From assembly GCA_964466965.1 (NCBI GenBank), contig CAYXPZ010000015.1, positions 1 to 41,237 of the forward strand: 41,237 nt of DNA, written 5' to 3'. Shown here in pieces: positions 7,350 through 16,843 of the stretch; positions within the stretch are counted from its first letter, which is position 1; every line of letters starts with the position of its first letter. This stretch comes from Dichotomicrobium sp964466965. GTDB taxonomy: Bacteria; Pseudomonadota; Alphaproteobacteria; Rhizobiales; Rhodomicrobiaceae. Below the pieces are notes generated by a model. The model was not told where the DNA came from. It was given only the letters and a program-made list of their open reading frames with translations, and ran no database searches. A program made the position numbers and the translations under genes.

Positions 7350-8819
7350 GTGGAATTAGCAGAAGCAAGGGTCGGCGCGCCGCCAACCTCTGGTCGGCAC
7401 CAATCCGCCTTAATGGATCAAAAATGGCAGCGCATTCAGAAGCGCCTCCGGGCAGAACTAGGCGAAGACGTATTTACAAGCTGGTTTGGCCGGGTTGAGC
7501 TTGAAGCGCTCGAAGGTGGCTGCCTTCAAGTCTCCGTCCCAACCAAATTCCTCAGTAAATGGCTGCGCTCCCACTATTCGGAGCATTTGCTGAAATGCTG
7601 CAGCGCGGAGTTCGATCGCGTCGAGAGGCTGGAGTTCCGCGTGCGCCAGCCGCATGACGCCGTCCGTCCAACGCCTCAACCGTCTCATGCGGCCGAGCGT
7701 CTGCCGACGCCTGCCGCCCACGCCGCCCAACCGCGGCCCAATGTGGATACGCGGACCGGTTGCGAGGGGTTCGAGGGCTCACCGCTGGACTCGCGCTTCA
7801 ACTTCGCGTCGTTCCTCGTCGGCACGGCCAACAGGCTGGCGCATGCCGCGGCCCTTCAGGTTGTCGAGAGCACGGGCGAGCAGACATCCCGGTACAATCC
7901 GCTTTATCTCCACGGCAAGGTTGGCCTTGGCAAGACCCATCTGCTTCACGCGGTTGCCTGGGGCGTGAAAGAGCGCAAGCCGGACGCCAAGATCCTTTAC
8001 CTCACGGCCGAACGCTTCATGTACAGTTTTGCCGAGGCGCTGCAGTCGCGCGGCGGTCCGGCCTATAAAGACCGGCTGCGCAATATCGACGTGTTGCTCA
8101 TCGACGATATGGAGTTTCTGCAGGGCCGCACTTTCCAGCAGGAGTTCTGTCACACCCTGAATTCGCTAATCGACGGTGGCAAACAGGTGGTGGTGGCGGC
8201 CGACTGCGTGCCAATGCAACTCGAAGGGTTCGACGCACGCATGCGCTCCCGGCTTGCAGGCGGTCTTGTCGCCGAACTGGGGCAGATGGATTACGACCTG
8301 CGCCACCAGATTCTCAAGCGCCGCGTCCAAGACAAGGCTGAGGAAGATCCCGGCTTTGTCATCCCCGATGCCGTCATTGACTATCTTGCCTCGGAACTCA
8401 CCGAAGGCGGACGAGAACTGGAAGGCGCGATCACCCGCATCCATGCGGCTTACAAGCTGACCTCGCAACCGGTTACGCTAGAGACCGCCGAGCACATCAT
8501 CGCCGACCTGGTACGTGGCAAAGAACCGAAACGCATCAAGATCGACGACATCCTGCGTGTCGTCACCAAGCACTTCAGCGTGAACCGCGCGGATTTGCTG
8601 TCTTCGCGGCGCAATCGCTCTATTGTCCGGCCCCGCCAGATCGGCATGTATCTCGCCAAGTCGCTAACGGCGCGTTCACTGCCGGAAATCGGCCGACGGT
8701 TCGGCGGCCGTGACCACACCACGGTGCTACACGCGATCCGTAAAGTCGATGAGCTGATGGAAAACGACTCCGCGCTTCGCGAAGATGTGGAAATCCTCAA
8801 GCGTCTGTTGCGGGACTAA
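7350..8819 (+). CDS. dnaA: chromosomal replication initiator protein DnaA
   Basis: AAA+ ATPase that binds origin DNA, melts it and recruits the helicase. The 489-aa frame contains domain I (MDQKWQRIQKRLRAELGEDV, then FTSWFGRVELE), a variable Pro/Ala-rich domain II, Walker A GLGKTHLL around residues 192-199, Walker B VLLIDDMEF around 248-256, sensor 1 near VVVAADCVP, and the domain IV DNA-binding signature GGRDHTTVLHAIRKV. Two starts are possible: GTG at 7350, preceded by GGGGG, or ATG at 7413, which begins right at domain I; I give the longer form. Small departures from the usual motif are GKVGLGKT for GGVGLGKT and DDMEFLQGR for DDIQFLQGK, neither of which removes a catalytic residue. dnaN follows on the same strand after a gap with a large stem-loop. 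Confidence 0.97.
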   Translation: MELAEARVGAPPTSGRHQSALMDQKWQRIQKRLRAELGEDVFTSWFGRVELEALEGGCLQVSVPTKFLSKWLRSHYSEHLLKCCSAEFDRVERLEFRVRQPHDAVRPTPQPSHAAERLPTPAAHAAQPRPNVDTRTGCEGFEGSPLDSRFNFASFLVGTANRLAHAAALQVVESTGEQTSRYNPLYLHGKVGLGKTHLLHAVAWGVKERKPDAKILYLTAERFMYSFAEALQSRGGPAYKDRLRNIDVLLIDDMEFLQGRTFQQEFCHTLNSLIDGGKQVVVAADCVPMQLEGFDARMRSRLAGGLVAELGQMDYDLRHQILKRRVQDKAEEDPGFVIPDAVIDYLASELTEGGRELEGAITRIHAAYKLTSQPVTLETAEHIIADLVRGKEPKRIKIDDILRVVTKHFSVNRADLLSSRRNRSIVRPRQIGMYLAKSLTARSLPEIGRRFGGRDHTTVLHAIRKVDELMENDSALREDVEILKRLLRD

Positions 8820-9150
8820 ACCCGTTTCAGCGGCGGTTGGCATTCCCGGAGCCAAGCCCCAGCCAGGAAGAGTTTAGAGCGCGTTCAAGGCTTTGATGAA
8901 AGCTGGACGCGCTCTAACAACCGGCGGCCACCCGATGAAATATGGCCTTGCGAACCGCACCCGCTGAAGCATTATCGCCTCAGCCAGCTTCTGGACGGGC
9001 ATTGAAAAGCTCTTGTCAAACTGAGTGGTAAGCGCGACAGTTCCGGCCCTATTTTTACGCCGGTGCCAAGCGGACTGAGCACATGCACCAACTGGCGGGC
9101 GCAAAACCGGCTCTCGGCGACACCGGCAAGTGAGTTACAGGGAACCCACC
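8820..9150. other. dnaA-dnaN intergenic region
   Basis: 331 bp with no gene. It holds the long stem-loop at 8874-8917. A TTGTCA hexamer near 9013 lies in the right position for a dnaN promoter but no good -10 is seen at standard spacing. No exact DnaA box found. Confidence 0.5.
8874..8917. repeat. long stem-loop after dnaA (11-bp outer stem plus inner hairpin)
   Basis: TTAGAGCGCGT at 8874-8884 pairs perfectly with ACGCGCTCTAA at 8907-8917. Inside it GCTTT (8890-8894) pairs with AAAGC (8899-8903) around GATG. There is no T-run, so it is not a standard intrinsic terminator; it could be an attenuating or mRNA-stabilising structure or a member of an intergenic palindrome family. Confidence 0.6.
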
Positions 9151-10299
9151 ATGCGACTGGCAATCGAACGTGCCGCGTTGATGAAGGCCCTTCAGCATGT
9201 GACAAGCGTTGTCGAGCGGCGCGTGACCATCCCGATCCTGTCCAACGTCCTCATTGCTGCGCGTGAGGGGGTGCTTCGCCTCAAGGCCACCGATCTCGAT
9301 ATCGAGGTTAGCGAGACCATCGCAGCAACAACCGAGGCGCCCGGCGAAACAACGGTTTCGGCGCACATGCTGCACGACATCGTGCGCAAGCTCCCCGATG
9401 GCACGCAGGTGACGTTGGCGATGGATGAGAGCGGCGCGCAGGTAAACTTGTCGGCCGGTCCGGCGCGCTTTCAGCTAGCCTGCCTGCCGGGCACCGACTT
9501 CCCGGATATCGCCACAGATGAGATGACGCACAGCTTCGCGCTTCCGGCTGGGAGCTTGCGCAAGATGATCGAGCGGACCCGCTTCGCCATCTCGACGGAG
9601 GAAACGCGCTACTACCTGAACGGCATCTATTTCCATACGATTACAACAGATGACGGCGACCGCCTGTGCGCGGTGGCGACTGATGGGCATCGGCTCGCCA
9701 AAACGGAGCATGCGCTGCCGGACGGAGCAAAAGGCATGCCGGGCGTCATTATCCCGCGCAAGACGGTGGCGGAGGTGTTCAAGCTGCTGGGCGACCGCAG
9801 CGCTCCGGTACAGGTCGAACTCTCAGGCGCAAAAATCCGCTTCATCTTCGATGCTGGCGAAGAGGAGGCCGCCGGGCCGGAAAGTGTCGTGCTGACATCG
9901 AAGCTGATCGACGGCACGTTCCCGGATTATGGCCGCGTTATTCCGGTGGGCAACGACAAGGTGATGACCGTGGACCGCAACGCCTTCGCGGCCGCGACCG
10001 ATCGGGTTTCGACATTGTCGAGCGAGAAGGGCCGCGCGGTAAAGCTCAATGTCGCCAAGAACAAACTGGTTCTTTCTGTCAATAATCCTGACGCGGGATC
10101 GGCAGAGGAAGAGATCTCCGTTGAGTACGATAGCGACCCTCTGGAAATCGGCTTCAACGCGCGCTATCTCTTGGACATATGCACACAGATCGCGAGCGAT
10201 AACGCTATTTTCCGCTTCGCAGACGCAAGCTCGCCGACGCTGGTCACCGACGCGACGGATGAGACGGCGGTTTATGTGCTAATGCCCATGCGGGTCTGA
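9151..10299 (+). CDS. dnaN: DNA polymerase III beta subunit (sliding clamp)
   Basis: Ring-shaped processivity clamp that holds DNA polymerase III on DNA. The 382-aa product starts MRLAIERAALMKALQHV, with SVVERRVTIPILSNVLI as in alphaproteobacterial clamps, a middle domain including FAISTEETRYYLNGIYFH and VATDGHRLA, and the C-terminal YDSDPLEIGFNARYLLD and terminal VYVLMPMRV, the conserved clamp end that forms part of the peptide-binding pocket. An in-frame GTG lies 21 bp upstream, but ATG 9151 has AGGGAA at good spacing and matches the family N terminus. Length is normal. recF follows after 59 bp, consistent with a dnaN-recF-gyrB transcription unit. Confidence 0.97.
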   Translation: MRLAIERAALMKALQHVTSVVERRVTIPILSNVLIAAREGVLRLKATDLDIEVSETIAATTEAPGETTVSAHMLHDIVRKLPDGTQVTLAMDESGAQVNLSAGPARFQLACLPGTDFPDIATDEMTHSFALPAGSLRKMIERTRFAISTEETRYYLNGIYFHTITTDDGDRLCAVATDGHRLAKTEHALPDGAKGMPGVIIPRKTVAEVFKLLGDRSAPVQVELSGAKIRFIFDAGEEEAAGPESVVLTSKLIDGTFPDYGRVIPVGNDKVMTVDRNAFAAATDRVSTLSSEKGRAVKLNVAKNKLVLSVNNPDAGSAEEEISVEYDSDPLEIGFNARYLLDICTQIASDNAIFRFADASSPTLVTDATDETAVYVLMPMRV

Positions 10300-10358
10300 C
10301 ACAGCGTTGGACAGCCAAACCGGCCGCTTCAGGCGCGCCCCCTCCGGAGATCGCAACA

Positions 10359-11564
10359 TTGCTTTCGTCGGGTCGTATGACCGGCACGCCAGAGATGAGT
10401 TGGCCCGCTGAAAATGCTCCGACGACGCCGCGCGCCTGGCTGTCGCGACTACATCTTCACGCTTTCCGCAATTATGCCTCGGCGGCTCTTCGGCTCTCGC
10501 CGGCGCCTGTCGTGCTGACCGGCGAAAACGGCGCAGGCAAGACCAACATACTGGAGGCTGTCTCGCTGCTGTCACACGGGCGCGGCCTGCGCGGGGCACC
10601 TTATGCGGAGTTGCGCCGGATTGGCGGCCCGGACGCCGGATGGACCGTCAGCGGACGCTTACATGTCGGCGACGCGCAGACAACAATCGGCACGGGCCTG
10701 CGTTCCGGCCCCGACGAAAACCGCCAAACGCGGGTCGTGCGCATCGACGGCGTACCAGCCCAGCCGAGCGCGCTTGCAGAATATGTGCGCATGGTCTGGC
10801 TCACGCCGGCGCTGTATAGCCTGTTCACAGGACCGGCCTCGGAGCGTCGGCGTTTTCTCGAACAGATGATTGTCAGCCTCGACCCGCATCATCGCCGCCT
10901 GACCGCCCAGTTTGAGCGTGCCATGCGCCAGCGGAACCGCCTGCTGGAGATGGGCGGAAGCCCCGCACTGTTTGACGGGCTGGAGCGGCAGATGGCAGAA
11001 GCTGGTGTGGCGATCGCGGCGGCGCGGCGCGACGCCATTGCGCAGCTGACGGCCGTTATCGCACGGAAGTCGCCTGACGGCGCTGACATGGCGTTTCCGG
11101 CCGCCAGGGTCCAGCTCGACGGCAGCCTTGAGAATGCGCTGGAAGGCGAGGCGGCCGTGGATGTCGAAGACAATTACGCGCGCGACCTGGCGGACAACCG
11201 GGCGCGAGACCGAGCGGCAAAACGAACGACCATCGGCCCGCATCGTACCGATCTGCTCGTCGGCCATGCACGGAAAGACATGCCCGCGCGGCTCTGCTCG
11301 ACAGGGGAGCAAAAGGCGCTGCTGGTCGGGCTGGTGCTAGCGCATGCGGAGCTGGTACGCACGGTGGTCGGTGCGGCGCCGGTGATTCTGCTCGACGAGA
11401 TTGCGGCGCATCTGGACGCTGAGCGGCGTGATGCGCTATTCGCCGAAATTGAGGCCGTCGACGCGCAAGCCTGGATGACTGGCACCGATCGCGGGGTGTT
11501 CGCGCCGCTCGATGGCAAAGCCAACTTTTTTGTGGTCGATCATGGCGTCATCGCACCGGAATAG
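10359..11564 (+). CDS. recF: DNA replication and repair protein RecF
   Basis: SMC-like ATPase that acts with RecO and RecR to load RecA at gapped DNA. The 401-aa product carries RLHLHAFRNYASAALRLSP, Walker A GENGAGKTNILEAV near residues 54-67, QxRNRLLEMG-type central helix (AMRQRNRLLEM), the ABC signature region STGEQKALLVGLVLAHAEL and Walker B VILLDEIAAHLDAERR. The start is probably TTG at 10359, preceded by CGGAGA eight bases away; ATG at 10377 is the alternative but lacks a good ribosome binding site. It sits between dnaN and gyrB, the classic order. Confidence 0.95.
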   Translation: MLSSGRMTGTPEMSWPAENAPTTPRAWLSRLHLHAFRNYASAALRLSPAPVVLTGENGAGKTNILEAVSLLSHGRGLRGAPYAELRRIGGPDAGWTVSGRLHVGDAQTTIGTGLRSGPDENRQTRVVRIDGVPAQPSALAEYVRMVWLTPALYSLFTGPASERRRFLEQMIVSLDPHHRRLTAQFERAMRQRNRLLEMGGSPALFDGLERQMAEAGVAIAAARRDAIAQLTAVIARKSPDGADMAFPAARVQLDGSLENALEGEAAVDVEDNYARDLADNRARDRAAKRTTIGPHRTDLLVGHARKDMPARLCSTGEQKALLVGLVLAHAELVRTVVGAAPVILLDEIAAHLDAERRDALFAEIEAVDAQAWMTGTDRGVFAPLDGKANFFVVDHGVIAPE

Positions 11565-11647
11565 CAGGGGATGTGCTAAACTCCTGACATGCTGAGGCGT
11601 CCGCAAGATCGCATCAACGAACGCGCAACAAAGGAAGAAAACCAACC

Positions 11648-14113
11648 GTGGCCACTGAAACCGGGATCGAACCGCATTACGACTCCCGCGACATCAAGAT
11701 CCTGCGCGGGCTGGATGCCGTGCGCAAGCGACCAGGCATGTATATCGGCGACACCGATGACGGCTCCGGCCTGCACCATATGGTCTACGAGGTCGTCGAC
11801 AACGCGGTTGACGAGGCGCTGGCCGGCTATTGCGATGAGGTGAGCGTCAGGCTGAACCCCGACAATTCCGTAACCGTCGAGGACAACGGGCGCGGCATTC
11901 CCGTCGATATTCACGCGGAAGAGGGCGTGTCCGGCGCCGAGGTGATCATGACCCAGCTCCACGCGGGCGGAAAGTTCGACCAAAGCTCCTACAAGGTTTC
12001 TGGGGGGCTGCACGGCGTGGGCGTCTCGGTGGTGAACGCGCTCTCTTCGCGACTGGACCTGACCGTCTGGCGCGATGGCAAGGAGCACTTCGTTCGCTTC
12101 GAGGATGGCGTCGCGATGGCCCCGCTGGAGCCGGTCGGCGAGGCTGAAGGACGGTCTGGTACACGCATCTCCTTCAAGCCGTCGGAGGATGTCTTCTCCG
12201 GCGTCGAATTCAACTACGCCACGCTGGAGCACCGGCTGCGCGAGCTGGCGTTCCTGAACTCTGGCGTGCGCATCGTGCTGCGCGATGAGCGCGGCGTGGA
12301 AACACGCGAAGAGATCATGGAGTATCAGGGCGGCGTGAAGGAGTTCGTCGCCTATCTAGACCGCTCGCGGCATCCGCTTCTGGCCGAACCGCTCATGATT
12401 AAGGGCGAAAGACTCCTCAGCGGCGCCGCTATCACTTCAGCGACCGACCCGGACGAGCCGCGCATCATCGTGGAAGCCGCGCTGTGGTGGAACGATAGCT
12501 ACCACGAGAACGTCCTGTGCTTCACCAACAACATCCCGCAGCGGGACGGCGGCACCCATCTGGCCGGCTTCCGTGGCGCTCTCACGCGCACGGTCAACGC
12601 TTATGCGCACACCTCCGGGATCGCCAAGCGCGAAAAGGTGACCATCACCGGCGATGACGCGCGCGAGGGGCTGACCTGCGTGCTGTCGGTCAAGGTGCCG
12701 GACCCGAAATTTTCCAGCCAGACCAAGGAGAAACTGGTTTCCTCAGAGGTCCGCGCGGTCGTCGAGAGCGTCATCGGCGACACGCTCGCGGCTTGGTTCG
12801 AGGAGCATCCGGGCGAAGCCAAGGCGGTGATGCACAAGATCGCCGAGGCAGCGGTTGCCCGTGAGGCCGCGCGCAAGGCACGCGAACAGACCCGGCGCAA
12901 GGGCGCGCTGGACGTCGCCAACCTTCCTGGCAAGCTGGCGGACTGTCAGGAGCGCGACCCGGCCAAGGCCGAAATCTTCCTCGTTGAGGGCGATAGCGCG
13001 GGCGGCTCCGCCAAGCAGGCGCGCAATCGCGCGACGCAAGCCGTGCTTCCGCTGCGCGGCAAGATCCTGAACGTGGAGCGCGCGCGCTTCGATAAGATGC
13101 TGTCCAGCCAGGAGATCGGCACGCTGATCACCGCGCTCGGCACAGGCATCGGCCGCGATGACTTTGACATCGAAAAGCTGAGGTATCACAAGGTCATCAT
13201 CATGACCGACGCGGACGTGGACGGCGCGCATATCCGCACGCTGCTGCTGACCTTCTTCTATCGGCAGATGCCCGAGTTGATCGAGCGCGGCAACCTCTAC
13301 ATCGCGCAGCCGCCGCTTTATAAGGTGAAACGCGGCTCCTCCGAGCAGTATCTGAAAGATGAGCGTGCTTTCGAAGACTACTTGATCGGCACTGGCATCG
13401 AGGACGCGGTTCTTGAGTTGGGCTCTGGCGAGGCGCTGGCGGGCAACGATCTTCGGGCCGTCTGCGAGCAGGCACGGTCCGCCGCGCAGGTTATCGACGG
13501 GATTCACAGCCGCTACGCGCGCTTCGTCATAGAACAGGCGGCGATCGCAGGCGCACTGAACCAGGACCTGCTGGCCGACCCGGATACAGGCGCAGACGTC
13601 GCGGCGGATATCGCCATGCGGCTCGACCGCTGGTCGGAGGAGACTGAGCGCGGCTGGGAAGGCTCTGTGACCGAGGACGGACTGATGGTGACGCGCGAGG
13701 TGCGCAGCGTGCGCGAGGCGCATGTGATCGACAAAGCGCTGCTGGCATCGGCTGATGCGCGTAAGCTTAACGACATGAAGGACCATCTGGCGGCGATTTA
13801 CGGGACGCCGGCGACGCTCAAGCGCAAAGACAAGGAAACACCGATTTATGGGCCGCGCGGTCTGTTGGACGAGGTCTATGCGGCTGGCCGGAAAGGCATC
13901 TCGATGCAGCGCTACAAGGGCCTGGGCGAAATGAACCCGGACCAGCTTTGGGAGACAACGCTGGACCCGGAAACGCGGACGCTGCTGCAGGTCACGGTAC
14001 AAGAGCTTGACGAGGCCGACGAGACGTTCTCCGCGCTGATGGGCGATGTCGTCGAATCGCGACGCGACTTCATCCAACAGAACGCGCTCGAAGTCTCCAA
14101 CCTCGACGTGTAG
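11648..14113 (+). CDS. gyrB: DNA gyrase subunit B
   Basis: ATPase subunit of type II topoisomerase that introduces negative supercoils with GyrA. The 821-aa protein has the GHKL ATPase motifs EVVDNAVDEALAGY, VEDNGRGIPVDIH and SGGLHGVGVSVVNALS, the transducer QTKEKLVSSEVR, and the Toprim domain EGDSAGGSAKQARNR with PLRGKILNVERA and IIMTDADVDGAHIRTLLL; the tail has RYKGLGEMNPDQLWETTLDP. The EGDSAGG and QTKxKL forms and full length fit GyrB rather than ParE. GTG at 11648 is used, with AAGGAAG upstream. An 83-bp spacer separates it from recF. It is convergent with xth, the two stop codons only 3 bp apart with no terminator hairpin between. Confidence 0.97.
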   Translation: MATETGIEPHYDSRDIKILRGLDAVRKRPGMYIGDTDDGSGLHHMVYEVVDNAVDEALAGYCDEVSVRLNPDNSVTVEDNGRGIPVDIHAEEGVSGAEVIMTQLHAGGKFDQSSYKVSGGLHGVGVSVVNALSSRLDLTVWRDGKEHFVRFEDGVAMAPLEPVGEAEGRSGTRISFKPSEDVFSGVEFNYATLEHRLRELAFLNSGVRIVLRDERGVETREEIMEYQGGVKEFVAYLDRSRHPLLAEPLMIKGERLLSGAAITSATDPDEPRIIVEAALWWNDSYHENVLCFTNNIPQRDGGTHLAGFRGALTRTVNAYAHTSGIAKREKVTITGDDAREGLTCVLSVKVPDPKFSSQTKEKLVSSEVRAVVESVIGDTLAAWFEEHPGEAKAVMHKIAEAAVAREAARKAREQTRRKGALDVANLPGKLADCQERDPAKAEIFLVEGDSAGGSAKQARNRATQAVLPLRGKILNVERARFDKMLSSQEIGTLITALGTGIGRDDFDIEKLRYHKVIIMTDADVDGAHIRTLLLTFFYRQMPELIERGNLYIAQPPLYKVKRGSSEQYLKDERAFEDYLIGTGIEDAVLELGSGEALAGNDLRAVCEQARSAAQVIDGIHSRYARFVIEQAAIAGALNQDLLADPDTGADVAADIAMRLDRWSEETERGWEGSVTEDGLMVTREVRSVREAHVIDKALLASADARKLNDMKDHLAAIYGTPATLKRKDKETPIYGPRGLLDEVYAAGRKGISMQRYKGLGEMNPDQLWETTLDPETRTLLQVTVQELDEADETFSALMGDVVESRRDFIQQNALEVSNLDV

Positions 14114-14116
14114 CAG

Positions 14117-14899
14117 CTAAATCGCGAGGTCGGCCCAGACCGGCACGTGATCCGAAGGCTTCTGCCAACTCCGCGGGGCCTTGTCGATGTCGCACGTTTG
14201 CAGCCGGTCGGCTGCCTGCGGCGACAAGAGCAGATGGTCGATACGGATCCCGTGGTTCTTCTGCCAGGCGCCACCCTGATAGTCCCAGAATGTATAGCGA
14301 TGCGGTTCATCGCTACTGGCCCGCCAGGCATCGGTGAAGCCCAGGTTCAGCAGTGCGCGGAAGGCGCTGCGTGTTTCGGGCAGGAACAAGGCGTCGTTGC
14401 GCCAAGCTTGCGGGTCATGCACGTCCACTTCCGCAGGAATGACGTTGTAATCCCCCGCGAGCACGAGCGGTTCCTCGTAGCTCAGCAGTTCCTCGGTATG
14501 CGCCTTGAGCCGCGCCATCCAGTTGAGCTTATAGTGATATTTCGGGCCGTCTGCCGGATTGCCATTTGGCAAATAGATTGAGGCAATGCGTACCACGCCG
14601 CCATCGCGCGAAATCACAGTCTCCAGATAGCGCGCCTGCTCGTCCCCGTCATCGCCGGGCAGGCCGGGCGTCACATCCTCCATCGGGAATTTCGAGAGGA
14701 TAGCAACGCCGTTATAGGTTTTCTGCCCATGAACGGCGATGTTGTAACCGAGTTCCTCAAACGCGGCGTGGGGAAACCCGTCATCGGCGCATTTCAACTC
14801 TTGCAGGCAGGCGACATCCGGAGCGGCCTCGCGCAGCCAGCGCGCGACATTGTCCCGGCGCACCTTGATCGAGTTCACGTTCCATGTGGCGATTTTCAT
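14117..14899 (-). CDS. xth: exodeoxyribonuclease III
   Basis: AP endonuclease / 3'-5' exonuclease of base-excision repair (EEP fold). The 260-aa product shows all active-site motifs: IATWNVNSIKVR (Asn), LQELKCADD (Glu metal ligand), NGVAILSKFP, GDYNVIPAEVD (Asp and Asn), RIDHLLLSP, and the C-terminal SDHVPVWADL catalytic His. ATG at 14899 is taken; an in-frame GTG two codons upstream is also possible and neither has a clear ribosome binding site. It lies 122 bp downstream of erpA on the same strand and could be cotranscribed. Confidence 0.95.
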   Translation of the reverse strand: MKIATWNVNSIKVRRDNVARWLREAAPDVACLQELKCADDGFPHAAFEELGYNIAVHGQKTYNGVAILSKFPMEDVTPGLPGDDGDEQARYLETVISRDGGVVRIASIYLPNGNPADGPKYHYKLNWMARLKAHTEELLSYEEPLVLAGDYNVIPAEVDVHDPQAWRNDALFLPETRSAFRALLNLGFTDAWRASSDEPHRYTFWDYQGGAWQKNHGIRIDHLLLSPQAADRLQTCDIDKAPRSWQKPSDHVPVWADLAI

Positions 14900-15021
14900 G
14901 ATCACACGGCAATGCTCTGGAAACGAGGAGCGCCAATATATACCCCACCCTATGTGAGGCTAGACCTTGGCCCCGCGCCGCGCTAGAGGTGGGATCAGAA
15001 AATCACAGGTTATGTCGCGGC

Positions 15022-15375
15022 TCAGATGGAGAACGAGGTGCCGCACCCGCAAGAGGCCGTCGCATTCGGATTTTGGACCGTGAAATGCGCGCCGATCAGG
15101 TCATCCACAAAGTCTATTTCCGACCCGCCGAGGAATTGCAGCGAGACCGGGTCGATCACGACGGTCGCGCCGTCGCGCTCGATGATCAGATCATCGGCCT
15201 CCGCTTCGGACACCAGATCAAAGCCATACTGGAAGCCGGAACACCCCCCGCCATCGACGCTGACGCGCAGAATTGGAGTCTCCGGCTCGGACGCGACGAT
15301 CTTGGCGATGCGCCGCGCGGCGCGCGCCGAGAGCTGCACGGACGAAGCTGTTTCTGGCTGTTCAAGTGTTGTCAT
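15022..15375 (-). CDS. erpA: iron-sulfur cluster insertion protein, A-type carrier
   Basis: Small A-type carrier (HesB/IscA family) that passes Fe-S clusters to target apoproteins. The 117-aa product keeps the three ligand cysteines: C45 in DGGGCSGFQYGF and C109/C111 in ASCGCGTSFSI at the C terminus. The insert between them and the residues DGATVVIDPVSLQFL match ErpA. An AAGGG lies very close to the ATG at 15375. It is divergent from dgt across 120 bp, a pairing common in this bacterial group, and upstream of xth. No suf or isc genes are in the window. Confidence 0.93.
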   Translation of the reverse strand: MTTLEQPETASSVQLSARAARRIAKIVASEPETPILRVSVDGGGCSGFQYGFDLVSEAEADDLIIERDGATVVIDPVSLQFLGGSEIDFVDDLIGAHFTVQNPNATASCGCGTSFSI

Positions 15376-15495
15376 GACCCTTCAGTACACATTGATGTCG
15401 ACCGCGTCAGTTTAAAAATGGACGGGGGTTGGCGGCATGTCAATAATGAGCGGGAGACAGAAGCGTGAAACGCCGCGACAGGATAGCGATCGGCG

Positions 15496-16728
15496 ATGCC
15501 AATGGTTGACTATGCCGAATTCAATGCCCCGCAGCTTGCGCATCCATATCCGTTGGCTCAGTACGCAAGCGACGCGAGCGCCACGCGCGGACGGTTTCAT
15601 CCTGAAGCGCCGAGCGCAGTGCGCACGGCCTTCCAGCGCGACCGGGACCGCATTGTCCACTGCGCAGCCTTTCGCCGCTTGACCTACAAGACGCAGGTCT
15701 TCGTCTACCATGAGGGCGATCATTACCGCACCCGCTTGACGCACAGCCTGGAAGTCGCGCAGATCGCGCGCACACTAGCGCGCTCGCTGCGCCTGGACGA
15801 GGATCTCGCCGAGACCATTGCGCTGGCGCATGACCTTGGTCACACGCCATTCGGACACGCGGGGGAAGAAGCGCTTAACGCTGCAATGGCGGATTTCGGC
15901 GGCTTCGACCATAACGCCCAGAGTCTGCGCATCGTGACGAAGCTGGAAAGCCGCTATGCCGATTTCGACGGGCTCAACCTGAGTTGGGAAACTCTTGAAG
16001 GGCTGGTCAAGCACAATGGCCCGCTGTTGCCGCCCGGCGATGCCAATATCGCGACCAGCACCCTGCCCCACGCGATCGCTGTGTACTGCGCGGCGCATGA
16101 CCTGGAGCTTGATACCTATCCGGCCGCTGAGGCGCAACTGGCGGCGCTGGCGGACGATATCGCCTACAACAACCACGACATCGACGACGGCCTACGCGCA
16201 GGCCTCATTACGCTGGATAAGGTGGCCGAGGTGCCGCTTGTCGGCCGGCTTATCGACGCTGTGAAGCGCGATTACCCCAACCTCGCCGCAGACCGGCTAA
16301 TCTACGAAGTTAATCGGCGGCTCATCACCGCAATGATCTTCGATTTGATGGATGAGACGCGCCGCCGGGTTGACGAGCTTGCGCCGTGCAGCGCGGAAAA
16401 TATCCGCCGGGCTCCGGCGCCCGTTGCCAGCTTCTCCACGTCGATGCTGGCGGAGATTGGTGAATTGCGCCGGTTTCTCTACGCCCAGCTTTATCGCCAT
16501 CCGCGCATCGCCGGGACGATGGACCGGGCCAAGAACGTCCTCTCCGACCTGTTCCACCACTACATGGCGCATCCCGAAGACCTTGACTACGGATGGCGCG
16601 AGTTGGCCCGCGATGCCCCGCCCAAGGACCAGGCGCGCTGCGTGTGCGACTTTATCGCCGGCATGACCGACCGGTTCGCCTTGCACACGCATGGCCGCTT
16701 GTTTGACGGGCGCGAGGAATTGCGTTAA
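15496..16728 (+). CDS. dgt: deoxyguanosinetriphosphate triphosphohydrolase-like protein
   Basis: HD-domain enzyme that hydrolyses dNTPs to deoxynucleoside and triphosphate. The 410-aa product has RDRIVHCAAFRRLTYKTQVF, the HD metal site RLTHSLEVAQIA with ALAHDLGHTPFGHAGE, and the distal ALADDIAYNNHDIDDGL supplying the last metal ligand. Length and motifs are those of the type-2 dGTPase-like subfamily. ATG 15496 is taken; a second ATG at 15502 is possible. Neighbours erpA (divergent) and argS (115 bp downstream) match the conserved order in related genomes. Whether dGTP is the preferred substrate cannot be told. Confidence 0.94.
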   Translation: MPMVDYAEFNAPQLAHPYPLAQYASDASATRGRFHPEAPSAVRTAFQRDRDRIVHCAAFRRLTYKTQVFVYHEGDHYRTRLTHSLEVAQIARTLARSLRLDEDLAETIALAHDLGHTPFGHAGEEALNAAMADFGGFDHNAQSLRIVTKLESRYADFDGLNLSWETLEGLVKHNGPLLPPGDANIATSTLPHAIAVYCAAHDLELDTYPAAEAQLAALADDIAYNNHDIDDGLRAGLITLDKVAEVPLVGRLIDAVKRDYPNLAADRLIYEVNRRLITAMIFDLMDETRRRVDELAPCSAENIRRAPAPVASFSTSMLAEIGELRRFLYAQLYRHPRIAGTMDRAKNVLSDLFHHYMAHPEDLDYGWRELARDAPPKDQARCVCDFIAGMTDRFALHTHGRLFDGREELR

Positions 16729-16843
16729 CCGACCTCAGGGCTATACACACCGGCAGGAACGCGACTGAACGCCGTGGATCGCACCGGGACATGTGGCGGC
16801 CGGGGCGTCGGCTGCGCGACAGCCAGCGAGAATTCTTGAACGA

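Noticed and set aside
12743..14077. 444-codon minus-strand frame opposite gyrB
   Set aside because: A mirror frame produced by high GC at third positions; no domain, no ribosome binding site, and gyrB on the other strand is certain.
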